NCBI GenBank assembly: GCA_958450365.1
Contig: CAUEEP010000289.1
Coordinates: forward strand, 1-64,000
Source of the DNA: Mesorhabditis belari
Taxonomy: Eukaryota > Nematoda > Chromadorea > Rhabditida > Rhabditidae
Direction of reading: 5' to 3'
Length of the DNA stretch: 64,000 bases
Below the pieces are notes generated by a model, which was not told the origin of the DNA, did no database searches, and saw only the letters and a list, made by a program, of their open reading frames with translations. Shown here one piece after another: positions 10,431 through 21,742 of the stretch (within the stretch, counting starts at the first letter, position 1; each line of letters opens with the position of its first letter). Position numbers and translations under genes: made by a program.

Positions 10431-12710
10431 TGATAAATTCTATCGACTTGTTTACGCATCTCGAAAAAACAATTTCAACCCTCAACTTTTGCCCATTTTG
10501 TTCATTTCCTCTTTGTCTTCTTGACTCTTCCCCGATTTTCAAGGGCAATATTTCATTTCGAAGCAGTTTTGAGTTGAGAAATGAGCTTTTCTGTTTTTTT
10601 TCCTATCCAAATCAAGATCAACCCCGAGAAATGTTTTGCTCAAAGATTTTCCCAAATTTTTTAAAACATTTTACGAATTATGGATGTCATTGATTAAGAA
10701 AATGTTAAGAAATAGAAATTTTTTTCTATAAAAATTCGAGTTCTGGTAGGGAAGAGTTTGAACGATTTCCTGCGCTATGGATTCAAAAAGGTATCCTAAA
10801 AACTTTTGCAGACTTGTTTTGGAACGCACTTGAGCTGAAAAAGTGATTATTTTGGTTTTGCGCCTTTTTTTTTGGAACCGCGGGGATGCCTGTTGTAGAT
10901 CCAACAACAGATAACCACCCCCACCCCTCGCCTGCCTCCATTTGCTTCAAAAATGATAAACCATCCCCCTTTCCCCCATCTAGTTCATCAAATTATGCCC
11001 CTTTTTGCTTTTTGCCCGCCAATTCCACTCCTTGTCTTTTCCTCGCCAATTTCTGCCTGAAAATTGAGAAATTTGTCACCCACCGTTAGCCATTCGTCTA
11101 GTTGGATGTCACAGTAGCTTTAAATTTAACTATTTACTTTGAAAGACGATTTTTGAAATTTTAGCTTATCAGGGTTGAAAGAGGGCAAGAGATTTTCTTG
11201 AAAATTTTTGATTCTATCGAGAATTTACATACTTTTTAGTGGATTCTGGAGCGCATTGGATAACTAGCGCTTAAAAGAGCTTTAAAAAGAACTTTTTAAA
11301 AGAAAACTTATTTTGTTGATTGATCGAGAGCGCCGGCGACAGTTGTTTTGATTGAACGATCTCGAGAAGGGCCGATCCGAGATTCGATCGCTTCTTGGGT
11401 GTAAAAAAGAGTGTTGTCTTTTCGAAAAGTTAATCTAACTATTCCTAGTGACATTTGAATAGGGTTTTCTGTTTTTTTCGGCTAAATTCGATTGCTACTC
11501 GATGGCCGCTTTTCGCTTTTCAAACAATTCTCGATTTGACAATATGTATAGAATCGTTACCGTTTCCAAGTCTCTACCAATTCATACCAAAAAATTCAGT
11601 CAAAGTCAATCGACCACTTCCCTTCTTCCCTTCTTCCTTTCCCTTCACGATTTGTGATTTCCCTGGGTGATTGATGTCTCCTTTGGGAAAATCGGGCGCG
11701 ACTCCTAGCCTCTAAATTTTGACTCTATTGATATTTTTAGCCATTTACCCGCAAACCCTGACACTTCTTTGAATTTATTACCGATTTAGAGAGATTTATT
11801 GCTTTTCGAGCCTTTTCCTTTACTGCAAAACTGTTGAAATCTTGATCCAACTCGATCCAACTCGACCCAACTCCAATCTTCATCTAATCTAACTCATTCG
11901 CTGTTGAAGTCTTGTTGCTGTTGCTCGTTTTTATATCCTAGTCTCAGTTCTTTCGTCAAGATCATTAAGACCACAGTCTTTAGAAAATAACTAGCCTAAC
12001 TATTGGAGAAATGTCGGATATTAAAGCAACCAAGAACAATCAAGAACCTAGACTGAGAACTTCTCCCTTAGTCAGTATATTCCTCAGATCTAACATCAGA
12101 TTACCATTCATTTTGATCAGCCTAGAGCACTTTGAAGCTGAAAAAGATACCAAAAAATGGGTACAGAATTAGTAAAGACTTTAGTAGACTCAACATCAAA
12201 GATTTTTGATTCAAAGATTCAAAGGAAACAAAGGAATCAAAGAAATCAAAGATTCAAAAATTGACGCAAGAAGAATTCTCCTTCTACTAGGTAAAATAGG
12301 AGAAAGTTCCTTGAAAAAGATGAAAACTATTTTGTTTTGATTTAGGCTCGCTTTATTGAACAAAAGATTTCTTTTTGAAATTGACTATTGGCCAACCGAA
12401 TAGTTTATGGCTTAATCTAGTTGTCTGTACCTGCACCCGTTCTCGGTTTTAGTTTAAAAAGCCTAGAAAATTCCCAAATATAGACTTAAACAGGCTATTG
12501 GAGAGTTGAGAACGATTTAGGGAAGCAGTTTAGATTGAAAACTGAAAGCGGTTTAGATTAGCGAGCCACTCTAGCTTCTTTCAAATTCTTCTTTACACAA
12601 AAACTACTGGAATCTGACCGCCGATTTCCATTTGATCAGCTTAATTTTAGTCACATTTGACAAAGGAATAACAAAATTTGATGAATTGGGCTCAAAATTG
12701 AGTTAATCGA

Positions 12711-14876
12711 ATGCAAACTGGCAAGGAAACTACAGTTTATGAGAAAATTTGCAATTTATATTCGAGAATTGACTCTGCCACTCGATTGTTGAAGCCTTTT
12801 TCTCGATTCTGTCAATTTTTTTCGCAATTTTTCATCGCCGCCTCGTTTTCTTTACTTGAAAATCCCTGGGGATTTGCTGAAAAGTCCGTTTGTCGGTCAA
12901 AATATCCATTTCTCTCAGCTAAAAACCCGAAAAATCTATTTATGCTTTTGCCGCTATTTTTTCCTCCATTTTCAACTTTCAGATATGTAAAACAGCTGAA
13001 AAATGTTGAAGAAATGGGCAAAGAAATCATTTTTCTGATTATTCTTGTTTCCCTACTGGCAATTAACTATCGAAAAGATCTCTGGAAAGTCGCTTTGTGG
13101 CTGGAGGATGAGTATTTCCAGTTGGCAGGTCGGTTTTCAGATTTTAGATTCCCTAGTGCACCCCAAATTGCTCGAAGTCTCGAAAATCCCTTATTAGAAT
13201 CTATCGATGTGGGGTTGGAAAATGTATTTGACGATGAAATCTTGTGAGGGATTAGAGTGTTGAGCTTCTGTGCAAAGCTTGGAAACCGTAAAATCGGCAT
13301 CAACTCGGCTCGGCTCATTTATTATTGCTGATCATCAGAGATTTGCCAACCGAGCCTCAGGATCAGTTAGCCAGGTCAGAAGCCAGGCTCAAGACTGTCT
13401 GACCGTATTGAGCTTCCAGCCAGCGCCGGCATGCAATTTTGGGTGCTCAGGCCAGAACTACCTAACAATAAGCTCACAAGGTGTTCAGTATTTACGGCGA
13501 CTTCTTTCTCATAGCTCCCAAGCGCCAATTTCAACCCTAATGTGTTAAATATTGTATGAAAATGATGAAGTGCTTAATATTGGCTACATTTAAGTTTTGT
13601 AACGGTCCAAGCAACGAACTTTGCCATTCTTTTGAAGATTATCGAAAACTCAGCTCTAGGCCTCTCTAAAAACCTTAAAAACTTCTCTTCTAACCCTCCA
13701 ATTTCATCCAAATCACTCTTAAAGCTAAATGAAACCAATTTAGATTCACTCGTGTTTCCACTTGGCGCTTCGTTAATCAAAACAAGTCACGGATTAAGAA
13801 TACCTGGCCTAAATGGTTGGTCTTTTAACAGCTTTTTACGACAATATACTAATGTTAAAAGAATCTAAACAAAGAAAAGGCGAAAATTCACATTTTTTTG
13901 CCGCACTAATTACAAGACCTAGATTACAAGATCTACTGTTTTTTAGCCTCAATCCAATGCATCGATCAATCAATTATCTCAAAATATCCCGTTTTGGGCG
14001 AGGGATGGAATAAACGAGTCTACTCTTTTGAGGAATTTGCTCTAAAAACCCCGCACCTCAGCGGCCACTCGATGCGCCTTTGTCAGAAGAAATTTTTCAC
14101 GAAAATCGACTCGGTACGGGAATTTTTCTACAGATTTAGCCGATCTAGAACACACGACACTTAAAAAACCCATTTCCAGGAGAAACTCTGCCAATTGCAG
14201 CTTCGCGAGTCTTTCCTCCGCGAAATCCTCTGGCTCAAACGGCTAGAAAATGACCCGAATGTGCCTAACGTGGGTCAATTTCGAATTCAAAGTTCATTCT
14301 GGAACGCACAAGGCTTATTCTAAAAGTTTTAAGCTCGAAACTCGCTTTGGGAATTCTATCTTATTCGGGGTGATAAATGGCTTTGAAAATGAAATCTGTA
14401 CAAGTTAAACTGGAAAACGATATTTTTCATCCGGTTTCCATTTCTAGCTGTTCTCCTACTGTGCCGAGCTGGATAACTACTCGATTTTGATTGAAAGAGG
14501 CCAGCCAGTGACTACTTTATCCCTGCTGGCTGTCACTTTACAGCAACGGATCGCCATCGTCCATCAGATCACCGGTTTCCTCCTCCGCAACTCCGAGATC
14601 GATTTTCGGGACTTTCGAAGGCAACAAGTTTGTGAAATACTGCTGTGAGCTCCAGATCGAAGAAATTTCAAGAAAATTTCAAATTTCAGTTCGTTTTCAA
14701 CGCCGAACTCATCCCGTTATTCGTCGACTTTGATGATGTTGTCGAGAAGGGGAACGGCGGCGGTAATTGTCTTAAAAAAACCAGCATTTTGGCTTGAAGC
14801 AAGGATTACGGCAAGGGAACAATCACAAATCGTTCAGATGACACAAAAACAGCCACTCAAATCTATCGATCAATGA
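12711..14876 (+). CDS. Gene K copy 1: unrecognised multi-exon gene with a membrane segment
   Basis: Possible exons: a start at ATG 12711; 12983-13128 (YVKQLKNVEEMGKE, then the hydrophobic EIIFLIILVSLLAINY, then KVALWLEDEYFQL); about 13637-13815 (NFSSNPPISSKSLLKLNET, ending HGLRIPGLN); 13947-14113 (CIDQSIISKYPVLGEGWNKR and FALKTPHLSGHS); 14180-14311 (EKLCQLQLRESFLREILWL and FRIQSSFWNAQ); 14448-14627 (LFSYCAELDNYSILIERG, TLQQRIAIVHQITGFLL); 14690-14762 (AELIPLFVDFDDVVEKG); 800-876 of the 14-kb block (AREQSQIVQMTQKQPL, stop 14876). Phases agree across most joins, but the 14311 donor is GG, not GT, in both copies, and how the 12983-13128 exon joins its neighbours is unclear. I do not recognise the family. 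A membrane-anchored protein is an inference from one hydrophobic stretch. Confidence 0.4.
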
Positions 14877-15765
14877 TTTACGAGTTTCTCGCCGTTGGAG
14901 CAAACGAGACCCAGGTGAAATATCGTCAAAAAAGCATGATGGCCAAAAAATCCCACTGATATCTAAATACTGGATGTTAGCATAAAAAAAGATCGAGTTA
15001 CTGTAGCTTGATCACTATTTATCGCAGATTCAGCTCTCTCTATGACTTCAAGTCCAATAAAATACTATAAAACGGTTAATCGCCTTTTTAAGATCAAATT
15101 TCTAGATTCTGGATCTCATGCTACAAAAAGAAGTTATGTTATGGTATCTAGATCACTTTTTAGCTCTCCACCCTTCGTGACCTCGATCAATTACACGAAC
15201 GTGACCACCTCTCCGTTCATCTTCTAGACGATTTTTTGAGTAAATTGTAAGATCTGGAAGGCACTAGGCTGATTGTTCAGTAGAAAACTGTACTTTAACT
15301 GTAAATTTCTTTACCCTAAACCTCAAGCCTTCCATTTTTGATAATTTGACTGTTTGACATTCCTGGTTGACACATCGATTTTCTAATTTTATGCGGGTTC
15401 TTACAGTATTTTTAGCGATATTTCAATGCAATACACTTCATTCTTGAATTCCTTGCTTTTTCTTTCATTTTTTGGTCAGTTTACAGGGTATTTTTTAGAT
15501 AGTGTTTGTGTGTAATCGGATAAATTTTGCATTATCAAGAGTGTTTTTGAAATCAATTCCTCTGCCGTTGATTCGGGTTCACTGTGGCGAAGATGTAAAT
15601 GAAAAATTCTTAAAGAAAAACGACAACAACCTTTTTCACAACCGCATACAAATCTTGATCGTCGAGGCGCCGTTTGTACCACAAATAAACATGGATGCAG
15701 TACGGTAGAGATTCAACTCACTTACAGCTGACTTTAGAAAGCAGGCCAGATTTCTTGAGAAGCTA
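14877..15765. other. Alpha-1 sequence downstream of gene K
   Basis: After the proposed gene K stop, another frame remains open through IYRSMIYEFLAVGANETQ (to about 14912, before GTGAAAT), so an alternative 3' exon is possible. An ATG frame at 15042-15227 (starting MTSSPIKYYKTVNRLFK) is almost unchanged at 51415-51600. Opposing open frames at 15476-15708 do not let me choose a strand. No known gene is recognised. Confidence 0.35.
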
Positions 15766-15768
15766 AAG

Positions 15769-16215
15769 CCAAGCCTAAGTCTGAGCCTGAGCCTAAGCCT
15801 GATCCTAAGCCAACTCACCCTTTTGTTCTGGTCTACTAGGATTTGGTTACCTATAGAATACTCTAACTGTAACCAGCTCTAGCTCTAGTTCTAGCTCTAT
15901 CAAATAGATCTGATAGAAACAGATCAAGCAAAGCTGTTCTCGGCTAGCCAAGAATAACTCAAACACCAAGCCAGTCGCCAAAATTAGATTTGTTTCACTC
16001 AGATCTCTTACGTGGAGCCTAAGCCTGAGCCTAAGCCTAAGTCTAACGCATGAGCATCGCGAAGCGCTTGTCTCTTAGCTCTGAGAACTGGCCGAGATCC
16101 AGAAAATGGGGGTTTAGCCCAAACCCAAATAGACTTCGTGCGAGGCGCTAGCCGCTAGCCTTCGCACTAAGTCCAAGCTTTAGCCTAAGCCTGAGCCTAA
16201 ACCAAGCCTAAGCCA
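15769..16215. repeat. Degenerate telomere-like hexamers (GCCTAA/GCCTGA)
   Basis: Three clusters (15769-15812, 16014-16048, 16182-16215) of six-base units such as GCCTAAGCCTGAGCCTAAGC. This is the complement of TTAGGC, the nematode telomere repeat, with frequent A/G and other substitutions. They are interspersed with AGCTCTAGCTCTAG-type repeats at about 15876-15898. The same clusters occur at 52134-52176, 52381-52412 and 52550-52575. A telomeric origin is inferred. Confidence 0.6.
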
Positions 16216-16664
16216 GAGTTAGGAACCAGATTCATGCCAAGTTAGGTCATACTAGCAAAGCCAATTCGTTAGATTTGACCCAAGCTGATCCTGCTAGATT
16301 AGGTGACAAGACTAGATAGTAAGATTTAACCAACAGAAATCAGGTCAGGTTAGCAGGAGAGGTTGGTCAAGCAACCAGCTCATGACCAGTTCTGACCAAA
16401 CTTGGACTGACGTCTGGCCTTGGAAATCTCTCTAATGAATGCCGATCGCTCCGCATTGAAGATCACTTTGACGACAAAATCCTCGTCGACAACTCTTTTC
16501 ATCAAATATATCAACCAATTAATATTTTCCTTTGAGAAGCGTCGATACTGAAACTAGGAGATTCACAGCGTAAAAAGTTTATTTAAAATTTAAAATTGAA
16601 ACTCACAGTTACTACTCGAGATCTTGAGTACAAGCAGTAGAACAGACTGCACATTTTCCATTGA

Positions 16665-17270
16665 ATGATGGCAGCTTCCGGGAAATCCAGCGCTGAGTTG
16701 ATAAAGCGCTCAAGAGCCGTTGAGGGTCGTGCCAGATTGCTATATTATTGCCAAGTTGGCTTGGCAATAAGCCTCATCAAGCTTCACATCCTTGGGCCAA
16801 AAGACCAAACAATAGATCGGCCATTATCGAAAGCAAATCAGCTCACTTGGATCTCAAAGCGTTGATGCTACGAATGTTGTTGTATTGTTTGAAAGGCGTC
16901 ACATCGCAACCCATTTGACCAAGGGTAAAGAAATTGCTGAAAAAGGATCGGTCAGATTCCTTGAAGCCAGCTTCTGGCTTCCAGGCCTGGGCTTGTCTAT
17001 TTTCTTTGTCTGCCAATCTCTAATCTTGTGGATTGGCCTTCTCAGCCGCGATACAAGATCTAAATAGCGGCATCAGTGACTCGAAAGCTTGCAAAATCTT
17101 GACATCTACCAGCGTTGGCAACCCAACAATGCCCATATAAAGCATGAAACGCTGCGTGCAATTCGTGTTGTTGTGATAGATCGATACTAGAAGACTGTTC
17201 AAGAGAGGCAAATTGCAGGATTTGGCCTGGAATGCTCAGACCGAATGCCCAATGCGAAAGAGTCAAGTTG
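16665..17270. other. Alpha-1 region with unassigned open frames
   Basis: The plus strand has an ATG frame starting MMAASGKSSAELIKRSRAVE, and a second open stretch DATNVVVLFERRHIATHLTK that is kept at 53215-53275. The minus strand is also open (MPLLNSLLVSIYHNNTN). No splice plan that joins them is convincing and no family is recognised. In 16216-16664 and 17460-18060 I see no gene. Confidence 0.3.
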
Positions 17271-17282
17271 ATTCCTTTTGTT

Positions 17283-17440
17283 GATTCTAGGCCAAGCCAA
17301 AGCCAAAGTTTTAAGCCAATTCAATAGTAAGGCTGAAAAGCCAGCCAAATACCAATACCAATGGCAAATAAAGGCCATTGGTTTCGGCTGGATTTTGGCT
17401 TGATTTTGGCTTGATTTTGGCTTGAATTTGGCCTTTTCAA
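17283..17440. repeat. Short tandem repeats around TTGGCTTGATTT
   Basis: Four near-identical 12-bp units (TTGGCTTGATTT and variants) at about 17380-17432. They are preceded at 17290-17320 by the complementary theme GCCAAGCCAAAGCC, giving an inverted arrangement. The same sequence at 53640-53775 has fewer units, so copy number has changed since duplication. Confidence 0.65.
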
Positions 17441-18341
17441 AAACTTGGCTTTGTCTTTTCCATTGACAATCCGACTTTAAGCTCGAATATCTTGGTGTTT
17501 AGCTATTTAATTTCTACATTTTGGTTTCATTAGATGCGCCCAGTCTTTCTCTATCGATTCGTATAAAAACTATTGAAATTCGTTGGCCCAATTCAAAGAA
17601 ATTAGAGCTTAAAGTTCGATTACCAATAGTAAATATTCCACTGGCCTCTCTGGCCTGTGGGATCTGGCCAAGGCTTCCCAAGGTTCAGTTTTGATCGAAT
17701 CTAAACAAGATCTAGCCTGATTTTGTTTGAAATTATGCTTGTAGTAAGATATTCTTTTGATTCAACAGTCAAAAAAGTCAAATTCGATCAAAACCTTTTC
17801 AAAAAAAACTCACGATCCGTTCTTTAAGAGAAATGATCGGAATCGGAAAGAGAATGACTGCAATGGTCAATAGCTTTCGAACCTTACTAGCGCCGAAGAT
17901 CGAAAAGAAGAGTCGAAAAGATAAAAGTCTGGACCTGGGCTTTCCATTCCGACTAAGCCAATAAGGGGATTAAGATGTAGACTTGGCTATTGATCTTCTT
18001 TTTTATAATAATCACTATTGATCAAGATTCTCATTGATCTAGTGATAATCTTCATTGATCACTAAACGCTGAGTAAAATGATCGGAATCGGAAACAGAAT
18101 GACTGCAATGGTCGATAGCTTACATACGAGAATGTGCACAAAAGGGTATTTTGCGGGTGAAGTGCTAAAAAGCGCAATGAAATAGAGCTTTTTGAAAAGT
18201 GGAACCACCAAATATGGTTTTGTGTACATTCTACCGTCAACCTCTTGATGGCGTCTTCTAAAAGGTGCTCCTTTCGTATATTTAAAGAAACTTTTGGCCA
18301 TAAATTTCATTTCATTCAATTCGTTCAACAGGTGTATATGC

Positions 18342-18417
18342 CGTAAATACTGTGATAGTACCCCACCGGCCTCTAGTGCGTGCCACACTGGTGGGGTACT
18401 CTTACAATGTTTACGGT
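18342..18417. promoter_or_regulatory. Upstream hairpin of FW4
   Basis: Imperfect hairpin with arms GTAAATACTGTGATAGTACC and GGTACTCTTACAATGTTTAC around a GGCCTCTAGTGCGTGCCACA core, 83 bp before the FW4 ATG. Position and core are conserved upstream of FW1, FW5, FW9, FW10 and FW11. A regulatory role is inferred from position only. Confidence 0.5.
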
Positions 18418-18500
18418 AGCTAGTAATGGTATTTTGTTCGGGACTTTTCCTTATATTAATTACGATGTTATCTCTGCTATAATTTCTCATTTAGGGGGAG

Positions 18501-20915
18501 ATGTCGAACAGGCCGGAGAACCAACCATTGTTCCAAAAGGACTTCTTGGTACAATTGCCAAAGGAGGTTTGTTAAAGCCTGTGGGAGTAATTGTTTAATG
18601 TTAGATTGCTTATCGCATCATCGCCCATTTGACACCGCGCGATTTGATGACTTGTGCTGGCGTTTCACGGACGTGGCAACGGATTTGTGAAGATGATCAG
18701 ACGTGGCGACAGAAATGTTTCGAGAACGGATATGTGGAATTTGATGCGCCAAGGTTTGTTACAGTTTTGAGCTGATAATATAACAATTAAAAGTACATAT
18801 CTGGTAGATTTATATTAAGCTAGATTTTCAGACTTGTAGAATATCGGACAGTAATGTTATTCATTCCAAAGGAAACAAGGATATAAAGCATATGATAATG
18901 TTCAAATGAACTGTTTCATATTTTTGAAATCAATTGTAAAAAGACTCGTCTCAAACTTGTTATTTTAGTTTTCGTTTTCTCGGAGGTTGGGCGGTGAATC
19001 CAGCGCATCGAGCAAATAAGCAAGTGGGGATCACAATCTGTTCACATATGGACCTTCAAGAAGCACAGCAGAATCGACAGGCACGCGAGATAGCATATGG
19101 ACAGTTAGTGACCAAACTTATTGCAGAGTGGAGTTTTTTCTAGATGTTTTGAGCGTTCGCCATGGAAGTCGCTTTACTTGCGAAAGAGGCGAATCATTTC
19201 GAATTGGCGATCCCGGGCGATTCAATCTAGCACTGTTCTGGAGGTTTGAATAAATGGTTTGACCGAAAAGATGGTTTTTAGGATGACTTTAAATACACAA
19301 TTTCTCTACAAGTTCGCCCTGGTCTTATCATTACTGGTTCTCATGATTATAAGTGGCGGGTCTGGAATGTTGAAGATGCTCAAGTTTGTTTTGTTTAATT
19401 ATTATTGTACGTCCGAATTTAGCCGGCTTTTACTCTAACTGGTCAGAATGGTCTCCTTTATTCCTATCAAGTGAGCGAAGATCGCAAATACATTGTCTGG
19501 TTAGTTAATAGATTATAGCTAGTGCAATTCATGAGAGTTGCCAATGAAGCTAAAAAGATTCAAACAGAAATTCTTATGACAACAAATTCTATTGTAATAT
19601 TTCAGTAGCGGGTTAGATGGAACGGTGCGCGTTTGGTATGGTCAAACCGGTGCACAGCTTCATGTTTTGCAGGGACATACGCATAGGATTTCATGCATGA
19701 GTCTACATGGGACAACGTGAGCGATCGGAATTTTCTGTTGAGCTAAGATCATAATGTTTTAGTCTTGTTTCTGGATCGTGGGATCAAACACTCCGAGTCT
19801 GGGACATTGTCGACGGGAAATGCCTTCACATTTTGGCTGTCGCTGCTTGGGTATGTGTATCAAAGTTAGGGCTTAAACAAAGCTAAATTTCAGGTGAATT
19901 TTGTGAAATTTGATGGAGAACGGGTTGTATTTGATGGCCAAGCTTTTGCCGTAAACGTTTGTACAGTTATTAGTGCAATTTATGATATTCTATTAGGTTT
20001 GGAATGTACACACGGAAGAGTGTTTGCACATGCTGACCGGTCACACGGAAAGGATTAATTCTCTTTTGGTGAGTTGAGTTGTCAAATTTTGGCTTTAATG
20101 AGGATTCTGTTTTAGTTTGAGCCAGAGCGCGATCTTGTCGTTTCGGGCAGTCATGACGGAACTATTCGCGTCTGGGATGTGCAAAGAGGAAGTGCGTTTT
20201 TACTTGTTCACTATTCTGTTACAATGTCATCTATATTTGTTTCTTTCAGCATGCATCGCAAATATTGTCTTTCATGAAGGGTCACGGCTCAGTGGTTACT
20301 TTGAGATGCAGCTTCGCGGAAACATTTTGGCCTGCTATTACGCCTCGGAAGTTAAGGTATGTTTAATTAGTCTTATGAAAACTACTTCCATTTCTTTAGG
20401 TTTGGGACATTCGTGAGGGTGGCTCGTGCCTTCACCACTTGCATGGCGTAAATGGTCACACGTCGGCCATCACTTCATTGCAATTGCTCGACTCCGGCCT
20501 TTTGGTGACAGGTTCGATGAATGGATCGGTCATGCTCTGGGATGTGGACAAAGGTATACTCTTTTAAATTACCGATAGGAGTATTTTAACAAAATCCATA
20601 GTCTAGAAAATCCAGACTTCAGGCTTTTATTTAGACTAGTGTTTATAACTACGTAACATGATTCATTGACGATTCAAGCTTAGAAATATGTTGATAGTTA
20701 GTATTCTGTTGTTAATTTTTTATCAACCAGGCAAGAATTTTTCATTTTTAGGTATCTTTATTCGTGATCTCATTCCATTGGTTGACCATCGCCATTATTA
20801 TTGGAATCTCGAAGCCTCTGAAACATCACTCGTCTGTGGAGTTCGAGTTTGGGAAGACCGATCGGGAGAGGAGACAAAGGTCATCTTGATTGATTTTGAC
20901 GCATCATATCCCTAG
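18501..20915 (+). CDS. FW4: intact F-box/WD40 protein, FBXW7/SEL-10-like
   Basis: Fourteen exons with all phases agreeing: 18501-18566, 18605-18753, 18969-19103, 19144-19243, 19282-19383, 19423-19499, 19606-19716, 19763-19850, 19894-19956, 19997-20068, 20116-20191, 20250-20356, 20400-20553, 20752-20915; 487 aa. The start ([16 protein letters not shown]) has TTTAG six bases before it. F-box at residues ~12-60 (FLVQLPKE, then [24 protein letters not shown]). Linker to [19 protein letters not shown], as in FBXW7. WD repeats from ~151: WRVWN, VRVWY, LRVWD, VNVWN, IRVWD, VKVWD, VMLWD; closing segment SLVCGV...[10 protein letters not shown]. Role by family: substrate receptor of an SCF E3 ligase. 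The positions of human R465, R479 and R505 read S, W and N, so classical phosphodegron binding is doubtful. Closest partner is FW10, its copy in alpha-2. Confidence 0.85.
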
Positions 20916-21742
20916 GTATATTTGTATTTTTGCTCTTTGCCTAGGCCTTATTGTGATTTTCCGAAGAATTCTGTCGGTATTTCCATTCCTCTGAGCTTTC
21001 ATTGCTAGTGATTTCCTTTCAATGGTTACCCACATTTTACACACTTGTACGTCATAGTCTTGATTTTGTGAACCTTTTTCCATTAACCTGCTGCTAGTCA
21101 TTGACCTTCTTGAATGTTTGAGAATCATCAAGTGCAAACCATCTTTGAAAGTTTCTATTTCTTCGAGTTAGTTGGTTGGTTGCTCTCAACGTTCGATTAT
21201 TTTTACTCGGTATCGAGTCCTGTGATTCTTTATTTGCTCGATTTTTCAAGATTAAAGAATCTATACCTCACCGATTTAAATCTAACTAAACTGCACAAGC
21301 AACTGATATTGGCAAAAAAGCAACTCAAATCAATTGCCAAACTCCTTCACTGAATACGATAAAGATCATTATCAATAGTGCATATTATAAAAAGAAGATC
21401 AATAGCCAATAGTCAACATCTTAATGAAAATTTTCACTCCGACAAAAGCGCTGGTTTTAGGCCTACAGTGTTCAAATGTACGGTGTGCTTGTTAACTTTT
21501 CGTTGTTCACACGTTTCAATTAACAGAATCTTTCAATCAAAATGCTTACGATTTTGTTACACAAAATTTTTGTTACTCTTGATTTTGTGAACCTTTTTCC
21601 ATTAACCTGCTGCTAGTCATTGACCCTCTTGAATGTTTCAGAATCATCAAGTGTAAACCATCTTTCAAAATTTCTATCCCTTCAAATTAGTTGGTTGGTT
21701 GCTGTCAATGTTCGATTATTTTTAGTCCGTATCGAGTCCTGT
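20916..21742 (+). repeat. FW 3'-flank repeat (FW4 copy) with internal tandem duplication
   Basis: The flank seen after FW3 occurs here, and its central part (about 21058-21230: CTTGATTTTGTGAACC to TTTTTACTCGGTATCGAGTCC) is repeated at 21575-21742. Between the two lies an ATCAATAGTGCATATTATAA-type repeat (21362-21420) also seen at 17985, 39075, 54315 and 63530. The BEL/Pao remnant begins directly after the second copy, at GAGTCCTGT. Confidence 0.65.

Larger units (their letters stand above)
9908..21290. repeat. Segmental duplication alpha-1 (direct copy of 45889-57720)
   Basis: An approximately 11.4-kb block carrying candidate exons, gene K, telomere-like repeats and FW4 in the same order and strand as 45889-57720. 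Similarity is very high in places: the segments starting at 15042 and 51415 differ at only a few positions over about 185 bp. The block follows an FW 3' flank. Partial copies of its start lie at 30116-30545 and 57724-58420, and an inverted, rearranged piece lies at 34690-37640. Confidence 0.85.

Noticed and set aside
15636..15818. Minus-strand open frame with RLRLRLRLRL
   Set aside because: It is the translation of the GCCTAA/GCCTGA hexamer array, not a protein gene.
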